DNA of 64,000 nt from Platanthera guangdongensis. Lineage: Eukaryota > Streptophyta > Magnoliopsida > Asparagales > Orchidaceae. The first letter of the stretch is position 1. Each line of letters opens with the position of its first letter. Location of the stretch: contig CM077162.1 in assembly GCA_039583875.1 (NCBI GenBank), forward strand, positions 109,897,808 to 109,961,807. The letters are read 5' to 3'. The notes under the pieces were generated by a model. The model was given only the letters and a program-made list of their open reading frames with translations. It ran no database searches and was not told where the DNA came from. Position numbers and translations under genes: made by a program. Of this stretch, positions 31,146 to 41,240 are shown one piece after another.

Positions 31146-31990
31146 AGGTACTTGCGGCTTAGCCTTACTATCATATCTACTTCTAACTCTTTTCTTGCAG
31201 AGTTCAGCAGATACTTGCAAGTTCTCTTCAGGTACTTGTAGCTTACATTTATATACCATATCTGCTTCTAACTCTTTTCTTGCAGAGTTCAGCAGATACT
31301 TGTAAGTTTTTTTTCAGGTACTTTTAGCTTACCTTCATATATCATGTCTGATTCTAACTCTTTTCTTACAGAGTTCAGCAGATACTTGCAAGTTCTTTTA
31401 GGTACTTGCAGCTTACTTTCATATATCATATTTGTTTCTAACTCTTTTCTTGCAGAGTTCAGCGGATACTTGCAAGTTCTTTTCAGGTACTTGCAGCTTA
31501 CCTTCATATATTATATCTGCTTCTAACTCTTTTCTTGCACAGTTCAGTAGATAATTGCAAGTTCTTTTTAGGTACTTGCAGCTTACTTTCATATATCATA
31601 TCTGCTTCTAACTCTTTTCTTGCAGAGTTCAGCAGATACTTGTAAGTTCTTTTCAGGTACTTGCAGCTTACCTTCATATATCATATCTGATTCTAACTCT
31701 TTTCTTGTAGAGTTCAGCAAATACTTGCAAGTTCTCTTCAGGTACTTGCAGCTTACTTTTGTATATACCATCATATCTGCGTATAACTTCTCTTTTGCAG
31801 GAACTAGCAAATGCTTGCAAGTCCCCTTCAGGTACTTGCAACTTATTTTTTCTTTCCACGCCTACCACTTACTCTTCCTATTGCAGAGGATAGCAGGTGC
31901 TTGTAAGCCTCCATCAGGTACTTGCAAGTTATTATTCTTCTATGTCTTTCTTCTCATCTTTGTTTTGTAGAGCTCAATGGAAGACATTCA
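31146..31990 (+). repeat. 84-86-bp tandem array with splice-site-like words
   Basis: About ten units begin with AGGTACTT near 31146, 31230, 31316, 31400, 31484, 31570, 31655, 31739, 31829 and 31915. Each carries a CTTTTCTTGCAG-like pyrimidine tract plus AG, then AGTTCAGCAGATACTTGCAAG and a second pyrimidine tract ending in AG or CAG next to GTACTT. The words look like repeated 3' and 5' splice sites. Unit similarity decreases towards the right end. Confidence 0.8.
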
Positions 31991-32213
31991 TGTCTTCTTC
32001 ATCTTGCGAAGGCAATTCAGGTACACACAAGATGTATCCCCTTTTATTTCCTTACATGAACTTTGCCTTTCCAAAAAAAAGATAGGCATTGACAAATTCA
32101 TTCTAAGGAGAGACATCGGGTTCTATGTCTCCTTACCTCTTACTTTTCTAAGGGATGGATCACAATTTTCATGGGTCTCATACTTTTTCAAAGTTTCCTT
32201 CAGGACTTAAAAA

Positions 32214-32225
32214 GTGTGGGGATTA
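32214..32225 (+). other. Polypurine tract of the gag-only element
   Basis: GTGTGGGGATTA directly precedes TGTTAAC at 32226. Elements I and II have GTGCGGGGATTA at the same place, supporting common ancestry. Confidence 0.75.
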
Positions 32226-34165
32226 TGTTAACCCAGAAATCGGTGATCCCTCCCAAGGTAGCCAGCTTGTTAGTCGTGACCTGCTCCAGGTTCTCTCTGG
32301 AGGTCACGACCAGTCAGTATGGGTGGACAGACTTCTCTATCCGCTCAGGCAGCATGGCTGGGGTGATCTCTCCGGTCTGACCGCCCAGGTCGTGCAGCAG
32401 TCGCTTATTCTGCAGGGGCTGCAGACTGCTTCCTCGGTCCGCCCCTGCAGGCCGCGTAGTTTGATCAGCTAACCGCACCATGATTCTCCATTCTGACAGG
32501 TGGACTACCCAACTGTAGCGGACCCGGATTCCTATCCGCCTAGACCTCCATGTAGCTGCATGCTTGGCCGGAGTCATGGTCTTTAATAGCCGCTTCACTA
32601 GGCAACCTGCCTCCAGGATGCTCAACGCTATGCCACCTGCCTCCAGGTCGCTCAACGACAGGTGACCTGCCTCCAGGTAGCCCAACGATGAGACAACTCT
32701 CCAGGTCGCCCACCAGAGGGCGACAACCTCCAGGTCGCCTAGCAGGGGCGGCAAGCCTTTCCATCCAATAGATAGGCGTACTTCAGCAAAGGTGGCAGCT
32801 TGCTTCTTCAGTCTGCCAGCTCGCCCAGTCAACCAGTTCGCCCGCCTACAGTTCGCGAGCTCTATCTCAGTCCGCCAAAGGAGCGTGGACACTCCCTCTC
32901 TCCACCAAACCGCACAACATTCAGCGAATCCATCCCGTCCACCGCAGGATATGAGGACTCGTTATGCCGCTTAACCCTCCAGTCTGCATGCAGTAGACAG
33001 ACTTCTTCAGTAGGAAGGTGACCTGCTCTATTCAGGTCGCCAACCTCTGACCCAGCGACAAGGCTCCAGCAGAGGCGGAGTCGTCTTGTCCACCACGGGC
33101 TAGGCAGACTCTTCCAGTCCGCCACTGAGCCCTCCAGCTTTCCACCACCAAGCTTCCCTGCAATAGAGGCGGACTCACTATGCAGCCTGCCAATCAGCTT
33201 TTCAACCACTTCTTCCTAGCAGCGAGCGGATAACTCCTCAGCCCGCATATCTGGGCGCGGACTCACTTAACATAGAAGAGGCAGACTCGTGCCAGTCCGC
33301 CAACATCAGAATCAACTCCAGAAGACAAGTCCCTAACCGCGCGACCAGGCGCGGGCTCGGCGGACACCAAGTTATACTAGCACAAATCACCGACTCATCG
33401 GGGGTGACGTTACCAAAAGTTGTTACCTCCTCGGGCCTATAAATAGCCCCACATATCTCTCATTCGGGAGGACACAGACACAAGGGCAACCTTCGATAAG
33501 GTCAAGGCATCAGACCTTGCGGACTCCACTTTCCAGTCCGCTCAACCTCACTTGTCCTCTCTGCCTAATCGTGCAGTCCGCTCGGCTTACTCCAGCGAGT
33601 TGTGGTATCAGCTACCTGCGCGGTCTGCCGACCTATCCTTTTAGTTTGCGGGGCCTCCTCTGTCAACTTCTTGTCTTAGCTGTTAGCTTCCCCCTTTGTA
33701 CCCTTTATTTGCTTTCCATGTAAAGATGCAACTCAAGTTGTAATAACTGAATATTAATCAAAGGAAAGCCCGTCGCAAGAGTGACATTTAAGCCATGGCG
33801 GGCGAAGTTTGTTGTTGCCGCTACTAGCGGCCCCCTCCTCTTCTCAACTCACCTCTCTCGGCATCAACCTGAAAACACAACCATCAAAGTAACCATCTGC
33901 TCGATAGTTCCTGATCAACCTTCCCGTCCATCTACGCACTCGGATCAACAACCTTCTTTTATCTCATCTATCCCCGCAACTCTTGATCAAGCGCTTGATC
34001 CACTCTTGAGCACTCAGAAGCTTTTCCTTGCATCCTCAACAACCTCTCTGTTATTCCTGCAACCTTCTTCTTCAATCATCCTTGCTCGTGAGACCGAACA
34101 CACGTGTTAGCTGCTGGTGTCTGCGACAACCTTCTCCTCTCTTCATTTCCACGCATCAATACTCC
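32226..34165 (+). repeat. 3' LTR of the gag-only Tat element (about 1,940 bp)
   Basis: It opens TGTTAACCC after the polypurine tract. Near its end, 33750-33810 (GGAAAGCCCGTCGCAAGAG, then GCGGGCGAAG) and 34125-34165 resemble the reverse complement of LTR-A/B/D, so it is a diverged relative. The last bases do not show the GTTAACA end, so the right boundary is approximate. A TATA box lies at 33438-33445. The interior is dense in CAGTCCGC-type words and CTCCAGGTCGCC repeats (32580-32740). Confidence 0.72.
33438..33445 (+). promoter_or_regulatory. TATA box in LTR of the gag-only element
   Basis: TATAAATA in the plus direction lies about 730 bp before the LTR end, followed by GCCCC as in many plant LTR promoters. 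Confidence 0.6.
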
Positions 34166-35058
34166 AGTTGAGGGGCAGCAAGTCAAGATGCTCCTGTTGA
34201 GGGGGAGAAAGTCCAGCAACTACAATAATGGATCAAAGATCAACACTGCTGATCAGTTAATCCTCGGTACAATGCATAGCCTGAGGGGGAGATCAACACT
34301 AGTGGATTGTTGCTGTTGATAAGACAAAGCTACAGGAGAAGAGGAAAAGCCAGCACCTCCCTGACTATAGCTGCTTCTGCAAAAGTCATAAAAAGTTAAG
34401 GAGTAGCATTGGCTCAAGTGGATCAATATTAGTAGCTAGCTCAAGTGGATCAATGGACCACTCAAGTGTCAAGTGGTTGCAGTGAAGTGTTGTATCAGTG
34501 GTATCAACACAAGAGGTATGATCTCTAGTCAAGTAGTTTGATCACTAATGTAGTCGAATCTAGCTAGGATCAAGAGATAAATTGTCTCATGATCCTTTCA
34601 CCTCCCTCTTTATAAAAATATTTTTTTGAAGAAGCCAGAAAGGGGGAGGTGTGGACAATATTTGGCATGACCAGGTCATGATGAGTCAGAGCATACTACT
34701 TGGAAACATTCAAGTAGTATGAGGTGTGCAATGACTACATGTTAAGTCATTGCATATTACTTTCCCACCTCCATGTGGTATGAGGAAGGTGCTTCAAGTG
34801 GTATGAGGAAAGTGCTCCATTTAAGTGTTAAGTGATATGTGGAAAGTGCGTATTACTTGAGCAAATGCTCAAGTGGTATGAGAAAGCATTGACTTGACAT
34901 GTTGAGTCAATGCACTTAAATATAGATTATTGAATTATTATGCTGGAAATTCAAGTGGTATGAAGAAGCTACATTTGTTAACTTACAGTTACATTGAATT
35001 AATATGCTTTATGTGATAATGGTCCTTAGTATTGTTGTTTATTCTGCCTTCTTCAAAT
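34166..35058 (+). other. 3' untranslated region of the SIRE-like element
   Basis: It contains purine tracts GTTGAGGGGGAGAAAG (34192-34207) and CTGAGGGGGAGATC (about 34280), another at about 34650, and dispersed CAAGTGGTATGAGGAA words between 34780 and 34980. No ORF of note. Confidence 0.5.
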
Positions 35059-35067
35059 AGGGGGAGA
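35059..35067 (+). other. Polypurine tract of the SIRE-like element
   Basis: AGGGGGAGA is followed by the LTR start TGTT at 35069, the usual arrangement in this group. Confidence 0.65.
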
Positions 35068-35269
35068 TTGTTCAGAATATTGCCCCTAATGTTCCCTATA
35101 TTTGAAGAGGCATTACAATCAATACTAAAAGAATAATTGTATTTGATGTTGTTCAAGTTCATTATGTGCAGGATGTTCCTTAGAACAATTTTAAACAGGT
35201 TGTCTAAGTGATTATGACATGTTGTCAAAAGGAAGAAAGGTGGAGAGATATAAATCTATCTAAGTCCAC

Positions 35270-36215
35270 AGGTGTTGAGTGAAGCAAGTTCACTCAAAGT
35301 CAGGTGTTAAGGAAGGATGCAGGAAAGACAAAAATCGGTCTAAGTCCATAGGTGTTGAGTGAAGCCAGTTCACTCAACGTAGATGCCAAAAAGCACTTAG
35401 TAAAGCATGGACAGTCAAAGCCCAACAGTTTGCAAAGCATATTTGTGGCTAAGTCCACAAGCGTTGAGTGAAGGCGGTTCACTCAACGCCATATAACAAG
35501 AGGCGTCGAGTAAAGCTTAGTCTGTCAAAACTTCAGCATTGGCAATGAAGAAATTCGACTAAGTCCAGAATCGTTGAGTGAGGATATCTCACTCAATGCC
35601 TGAATAAAGAAGTATTGAGTCAAACTCAAGCAGTCAAAGTATTTGAAGAATCTGTCAAGAATTTTGGCTAAATCCAGAAGCGTTGATTGAGGATAGCTCA
35701 CTCAACACCCAAAGAAGAATGCATCGACAGGATAGTGTTCAGTCAAAGCTTAAGAAGAGATAAACAAAAAAATCTGTCTAAGTCCAGATGCATTGAGTGA
35801 GGACAACTCACTCAACACAAGCTCATCAAGAAGATTGGCTAAGTATAGAAGCATTGAGTGAAGCCATTTAACTCAACACCTCATCAAAAAGATAGGCAAG
35901 GGAAAAAGCGTTGAGTGATGAAGGCGCACTAAACGCATTCATGAAGAGAGAAACGGCTAAGTATAGAAGCATTGAGTGAAGGGAGTTCACTCAATTCCTC
36001 AGCAAGATTGCAGACATTTAGAGAAGCAGCTAAGTCCAGAAGCATTGAGTTATGAAGGTTCACTAAACGCGCTAAATGCTTGGCAGCACAGAAGTAATTG
36101 GCTAAGTCCAAATACATTGAGTGATGAAGGTTCACTCATTGCACTCAATGCCTGGAAGTGTAGAAAATCTGGCTAAGAGTTTTTGCGCTAAGTGAAGGCT
36201 ATTCACTTAACACAC
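35270..36215. repeat. Array of TTGAGTGA / TCACTCAA hairpins
   Basis: About twelve units of 60-110 bp each contain CTAAGTCCA followed by an inverted pair, GTTGAGTGA and TCACTCAAC, with a loop of 7-8 bases (first pair 35274-35282 and about 35290-35297). Arms stay conserved while the spacers vary; the last units are degenerate. Confidence 0.8.
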
Positions 36216-36899
36216 TCAACGCCTGATATAAAACAGAGAATTTGGCTAAGTCTACAGATGTTGACATCAGCATGAGTTAGCAAAATTCAAAATTGTTGCG
36301 GGAAGTTTACAGTACGCGCCAAACGGTGCCACGGGTCTACTGTATGTCTTTTACTGATGAAGCTAAGTTATAGTTGTCAACTATTACGGGTCACACTACT
36401 TGAAGGGCCGTTGGACGACAGCAGATAAAAGGAATAAGATCGACGAAAGAAAATGAAATTTTAGTGTTTATCTTTTCGCAAAGAGTCGAAACTTTGTCTT
36501 TTCTCTCTCGCCATTATTGTAGAACTTGAATTTAAAGTTCAACCCGCTGATCTAGAAGTTCAATCAGTTAGCTGTAGCAATTTTCACGAGCTACAACAAG
36601 TTCAGAAGAGTTTTCTGAGAAATTAGAAGAAGCAGAGCATTCTAATTTCTGCAGTCAAGGATAGCTGAGTGAAAAATACAAAGAACTGTCAAATCATTTG
36701 TCTTCATTAGCGAGATCAGAAACTTGTGTTTCTAAGTTAATTCTAGCACAAGCAGCAGTTTCCTGAAAATCATCTTTATTGTTGTTGTGAAGAGAGTTAG
36801 GGATGAGTTCATCTTAGCTCATTAAGTAGAAGTAGGCTTAGAGAAAATTTCTCTGGAGTCAAATCATCAACAAACTCTTTATTTTCTGTAGGATCCTTT

Positions 36900-37270
36900 G
36901 AATCTGAGTTGTAGGCCTATTTTATAAAGGTTGAGTGTAGGATTATTTATTGATCTGAGGTGGGATCCTGTGTGGATCTAAGGTAGGGCAGTTTGCCTGA
37001 GATAGGAGAGTTATTCTCTCTAAGTGGTAAGGCCTTTGTGCCTGAGTTGTAGGATCCAGCTTTGGATTTGAGGTGGAGCCTTTGTGCCTGAGCTGTAGGA
37101 GAGTCATCCTCTCTGAGTTGTAGGGCTAACCTCCTGGCCTGAGCTGTAGGACTATTAATTTAGTCTAAGGTAGGTGATCTTTGATCACTGAGTTGTAGGA
37201 GCAAGCTTGCTCTGAGGTAAGGCTTTGTGCCCGAGTTGTAGGTCTTGGAGGAGACTGAGAGATCCTGCGG
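36900..37270 (+). repeat. Short dispersed repeats with GAGTTGTAGG
   Basis: TGAGTTGTAGG, TGAGCTGTAGGA and TCTGAGGTRGG variants recur at least ten times with spacers of 15-40 bp, a simple-repeat-like part of the LTR. Confidence 0.6.
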
Positions 37271-37552
37271 GATCTGTGTTGTTAGCTCTTAGGAGCTGAG
37301 ATTTGGAGAAGTGTCTTGTCTGACACACTGTTAGAAAGGTGGAAGGGAAAGTGGACATACCCATAATTTGGGGAACCACTATAAATATTGTGTGCATTTT
37401 ATGGTGTGTCTTGAAAGCAGAAAATAACTAACTCACAACACACTTAAAGAAAGAAAAATATAAAGAGACTGAAAAACCTATTCACCCCCCCCCCCTCTAG
37501 ATGTTAGCTATCCTTAAAACTAAAAACTTTCATCAAGCATACTGCTACATAG

Positions 37553-37760
37553 GTGAAGGGGGAAAGTGAATGTACCCAAGATAGGGGAACCACTATAAAC
37601 TTTATGTGTTTTCTGTGATCTTGAAAGCTAACAAACTAACATCAACACACAAGTACATAGTTCAAAAAGAGTTAAAACTTCCAAAAAGAAACTTATTCAC
37701 CCCCCCCCCCCCCCCCTCACCCCTCTAGGTGTTCATCTACCCTTATAAAGAATTTCACTG
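37553..37760 (+). repeat. Second SIRE-type LTR end
   Basis: GGTGAAGGGGGAAAGTG to the C-run at 37700-37717 and CCCTCTAGGTGTT parallels 37330-37520 (GGTGGAAGGGAAAGTGG ... CCCCTCTAGATGTT) with many substitutions. It is a diverged second copy of the LTR terminus, either a partial duplication or the edge of another element. Confidence 0.55.
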
Positions 37761-37929
37761 ACTTTCCACTAAAATTCAGTGTGCCTCTCTCATGTCCTTA
37801 AAGCTATCGACATCCTAGGACTTCTAAGACCATATTATCCTCTCTATACACCATGGTTAATAAATATAGGATGTAAAATCACTTAAAGTAATTTGCTAAG
37901 GTAAATCATAAGGGTTTTTCCCAACAAAT

Positions 37930-38286
37930 CTAGCCTTTGAGTGGCATGCATGGAGCTTGCTTCATTGGAAAGTTCGTTAGTATGAGATCCTCGATGAGGA
38001 TTGTATCCTGAAGCGGGACGTTCCCCCATGAAGCTGTCGATCGTGTTCCGTGTGCATTAGTTACGTAGGAAGGATTAGACACTCTCATTCCTCGTAGGAG
38101 GGTGAGTACTTCATCCTGGCGTTCATCCATTAGTCGGACACGCTCCTCAACTGGATTGGCGAGAATGGAAGCGGTGGTAGTTTTGTTGGGCAGTGGTGCA
38201 TTGCTTGTAGGCGTGTTAGCCGGGGCTAATTCAGGGCGCTCCTCCGGGGTTATGTCATTCGCAGTGTGTGCGCTTCTTCTTGTCAT
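37930..38286 (-). pseudogene. gag: N-terminal gag fragment of a minus-strand Tat-type element
   Basis: The ATG at 38286 opens 118 codons (MTRRSAHTANDITPEERPEL ... DERQDEVLTLLRGM) just downstream, on the minus strand, of a primer-binding site and LTR. The position and the DERQDEVLTLL helix fit the start of gag in gypsy elements. The frame stops at 37930 before any capsid domain, so it is a fragment. No pol is present to the left. Confidence 0.55.
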
Positions 38287-38340
38287 CGCTGCTAGTTTGG
38301 GATCTTACAACTTGTCATAGATTTTGGGAACACTTTTCCA

Positions 38341-38352
38341 CAGACAGCGCCA
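38341..38352 (-). other. Primer-binding site, minus-strand element
   Basis: The minus strand reads TGGCGCTGTCTG three bases inside the LTR, close to the TGGCGCCGTCTG sequence common in plant Tat-type elements. Confidence 0.65.
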
Positions 38353-38355
38353 AAA

Positions 38356-39220
38356 TATTGCAGGTCACCAGGTCCTTCCCTGGTCCGGATAAATTGGACC
38401 GTCTTAGCTCGAAATTGGGTCGGGCGTGTAAACAGTCAAAGTAAACAGCAACAAATGACAATAAGATTTTTTTGACGTGGAAAATCCGAAAAGGGTGAAA
38501 ACCCACGTAACTGGATCTGTGTCGAGCCAAAATCCATTATTTCCTCCGAGTTTACATAGATTGAGATTTGATCTCGGAGGGCGACGGGTCGCTTCTCCTC
38601 TACAATTTCAAAGTACAAAAAAAAGGAATGAAACTAAATCCTCGGAGCCTAGATGGAGGCACTCCAGCCTTGGAAATTTAGCTAATACCTTGGCACCTTG
38701 ATGGAAGCATTCCAGCTAAGTCCATGTAAACTTAGTGAAAGCGTTACGACTAGGAAAATCTCAAAGTAGACTGACACTTTGCGCAGGAATAGAAGTGGAG
38801 TGAATTCCTAGCAGAATATTGGCCTAAGTCCATGATCATGCCGAAAAACCTCAGAGTTCTCTTTTGTCTCTTGAGTTGCTTGTCTTCAAATGAAGGCATG
38901 AGGCCTATTTATATTTTTTTGGAGGGATACGTCAGTAATTGCGTCGGGGAGAAATTTATGTTGGCAAATAGCGTCGCTCCATTTTGATCACCTGGATCAC
39001 CAATTTTAGCAAAATGACAGAAGTGTCTCCCGGGTGGTTCGGGCAGGGTGCTCGGAGGCGGCGGCAGCCGGTGGAATCTGGAGGCGGCGACGGCTGGCGG
39101 AATCTGGAGGCGGCAGTGCGTTGATGCGCGTTTGACAAGTTCGCTGGTCCCTCAAGTAATATAAAATGAGAGAATATTCTCAGGTATCGATCTCTTGAGT
39201 AACACAGAGTGAGTGTGTGA
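38356..39220 (-). repeat. 5' LTR of a minus-strand Tat-type element (right end uncertain)
   Basis: The LTR starts next to the primer-binding site; its first base pair reads TA where TG is expected. A minus-strand TATA box (TATAAATA, 38913-38906) lies about 550 bp in. The interior has short repeats GGAATCTGGAGGCGGC (39075-39115). The right boundary is a guess. Confidence 0.45.
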
Positions 39221-40438
39221 TTCAATTGTTTAGAAAATTAATTATAAAGGTAGAAAGAAAATACGGGGCTTGGTTTTGGGTAGTGAACAAAAAAAAATAC
39301 TAGTGCGGGCAGACTTCACACTTCACGCACGTGACTTGTCCGGTCGACTTCATGCGCACTTGATCCGAATCTTGCGAGTTTTTACTTAAAAATTTCAGAG
39401 AAACCTCATAAGATATGATAAAATCACGTGCCAACAAAATAATCATGCCCGCAACGGTCGCCAAAATATCCAAGCAAACATGGGGGAAATATAACCCAAT
39501 TAGGATCTTGATAGGTGTGCACTCCTATACTCAAACCAAGCATCCACAGCCAATAAGGTCAAAAAATCAAAATGCGTAGAATGTGATAAGTCAGCATCAA
39601 AATTGAAGTCAAATTAGAGAACTATTTTGGAGAGCCGTGGGCAAAAATATAGTTACAAAAATATGCATGGACTGTTGAATAGGTTGGATAATGGACCTAT
39701 TTCCTCGACACGATGTTTTAGTCCGAAATTTGTCACAATAATGCAAGTGTGGTCAAGTTTTAGCAGTCATGAACATAAACATTCTAAAAAGTATAATTTG
39801 AGTTAAAAAAACTTTATTAGGATAATTTTAAATCCAAGTAAAAAGCCCCCAATGCTTTTGCTATTGTAGCTACACACGACCACCACTCAAATGTCACAAC
39901 TGTCTCAAACAAAACATCATACACAAAATCCAACTCCCAAGAGCACCACCCCCATGCAAAAAGCTCATCTACAGCACAGTGATCAACAAAATCTCCTAAT
40001 GTGTATACTCTGAAACTATCAACCACCGCAAGCCCTAATCCTTGATGAATCTAAAACATCCCTGCCCACAATAAACAGCAAACTGACTGACAAAAAGTAT
40101 CTTCTAATCAAAGAAATAAACACTACAGCTCAGCAGGAAGAGGACCAATATTGCCACCAGTCTGCCCGCGGGAATGAGTGCAGCTCTGTGGAAGAAGGAA
40201 CAAGAAAAAGAAAAGAAATAAAAGCTAGATTGATATATTAAGAAGCCTGCCCGTCTGTTCATTCCATTTCTCTAGGTCAAGAGAAAAAATTCATGCTAAC
40301 CGCTGAAACAAGAAGAGGCAGCAGAGAGATACACAATGGAGGAAAAGAGACATTTACATGGCTAATCCTTCTCTGGTTCTAGAAGGATACATTAGGCTTT
40401 ACCCTTGGGTTCAAGGATTGACACATCTGTTGACCGTT
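39221..40438. other. Region downstream of the U-box exon
   Basis: No retroelement signature is recognised. It probably holds the 3' untranslated part of the minus-strand U-box gene near 40100-40438. A 69-codon minus-strand ORF (40026-39817, with a run of Trp and acidic residues) has no recognised relative and is not called as a gene. Confidence 0.4.
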
Positions 40439-41240
40439 CTAACACTGATACACTGAAAAATGTCTGTTCTTCCAAATGGAGCTCAGCGTACGGCCGATCT
40501 TCTTAGCACTCGGTTTACATAATGGCTTCGAGTCTGCACACTCGACTCCGCTCTCCTCTTGCTGCAGCTGTTGCTGCTGAAATACCGAGGGCTCGCGTTG
40601 CCTCTGCTCCCTGAACAGCTTCAGCAGCCTCTGAGCCTTCTCCCTCCCCTTGGGACTTCCGCTCACCGATATCGACACAAGCGCTGGTATTACACCTTCT
40701 TGAAGAACCATGTGACTGCAACTCTCATCGCCGTTGCATAGAACTAGAAGGCATGAGACGGCCTGCTCCTGCTCCTCAGGCTCACCGGTGTCTAGGACGA
40801 CTGAAAGAATCATAATCAGACCTGGTGTCGAAATGATCTCTCTCTTTCCAGCTTGGGTTGATGCTATGTTTATGAAGACATTAAGCGCCTTCTCAGTCCA
40901 TTCCTGACCCTCGTCGTCCGGAGAATTTGAGCTAAGCAGAGAAAGGAGGGACTCCACGATGCCGGAATTGAGAAGCGGCTGGATGTTGGATGGATGAGTG
41001 GAGAGGTTGTAAAGAGTGCACAAGGCATCATGCTTGCAGGAGCTGATATTTGGGGAGCCTTCGGATTGCAGAGACTGGACGAGAAATGGAACAGCATCAC
41101 TCCAACCGATGACAGCCTTTGCTTCCTCAAGGAAAGAGAGGTTGAGGATAAGAGCAGTCGCAGACTCCCGAGTTGAAGGATTGGAGATCAGCTTCTGTAG
41201 GAGAGGAATAGTATCAGAAGAAAGCAAGCTTTCCTTGTTC
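40439..41240 (-). CDS. Last exon of a U-box/ARM-repeat E3 ubiquitin ligase (PUB45/PUB6-like)
   Basis: The exon starts after a minus-strand acceptor TTTTATTTCAG (41251-41241) and ends at TAG (40441-40439), giving about 266 residues. It is built of armadillo repeats: STRESATALILNLSFLEEAK, HDALCTLYNLSTHPSNIQPL, EKALNVFINIASTQAGKREI and EQAVSCLLVLCNGDESCSHM, then GREKAQRLLKLFREQRQRE and a short C-terminal tail, IWKNRHFSVYQC. The tail and ARM pattern are those I know from plant PUB45/PUB6/PUB7 proteins, which attach ubiquitin through an N-terminal U-box. The U-box and earlier exons would lie to the right but are not found in this window, so this is either an exon fragment or a gene split by insertions. 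The frame is intact. Confidence 0.82.

Larger units (their letters stand above)
29303..34165 (+). mobile_element. Gag-only Tat-lineage remnant
   Basis: A plus-strand gag remnant (29303-30142) is followed without any pol by untranslated DNA, a tandem array (31146-31960), a polypurine tract (32214-32225) and an LTR (32226-34165). The gag and LTR are related to elements I and II but clearly diverged. Its 5' part is cut by the chromovirus insertion. The layout fits a non-autonomous, gag-carrying derivative of the Tat lineage. Confidence 0.75.
35069..37535 (+). repeat. LTR of the SIRE-like element (about 2.47 kb)
   Basis: The start is TGTTCAGAATATTG. The end is placed just after CACCCCCCCCCCCTCTAG and a short AT-rich tail, by analogy with SIRE LTRs; no partner LTR is available, so it may be off by some tens of bases. 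Inside are a hairpin array (35270-36215) and a region of short repeats with GAGTTGTAGG or GAGCTGTAGGA words (36900-37270). Confidence 0.6.
34166..37760 (+). mobile_element. 3' end of a SIRE-like Ty1/copia retrotransposon
   Basis: Only the 3' untranslated part and the LTR are present; no gag, pol or envelope-like frame is seen. The lineage is inferred from repeated GAGGGGGAGA purine tracts before the LTR, the AGGGGGAGATTGTT junction and the C-rich LTR end followed by TCTAG. All are features I associate with the SIRE/Maximus group. Confidence 0.6.

Noticed and set aside
31620..31970. 116-codon ORF in the 84-86-bp array
   Set aside because: It is repeated peptide from tandem DNA; unit lengths vary, so the frame is lost elsewhere in the array.
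35270..36215. CRISPR-like look of regularly spaced short repeats
   Set aside because: The window is plant nuclear DNA, spacers are related to one another rather than unique, and the array lies within an LTR.
39817..40026. 69-codon minus-strand ORF rich in Trp and acidic residues
   Set aside because: It looks coding-like by eye but I recognise no family and it has no clear promoter or splice context; it is left as a note only.
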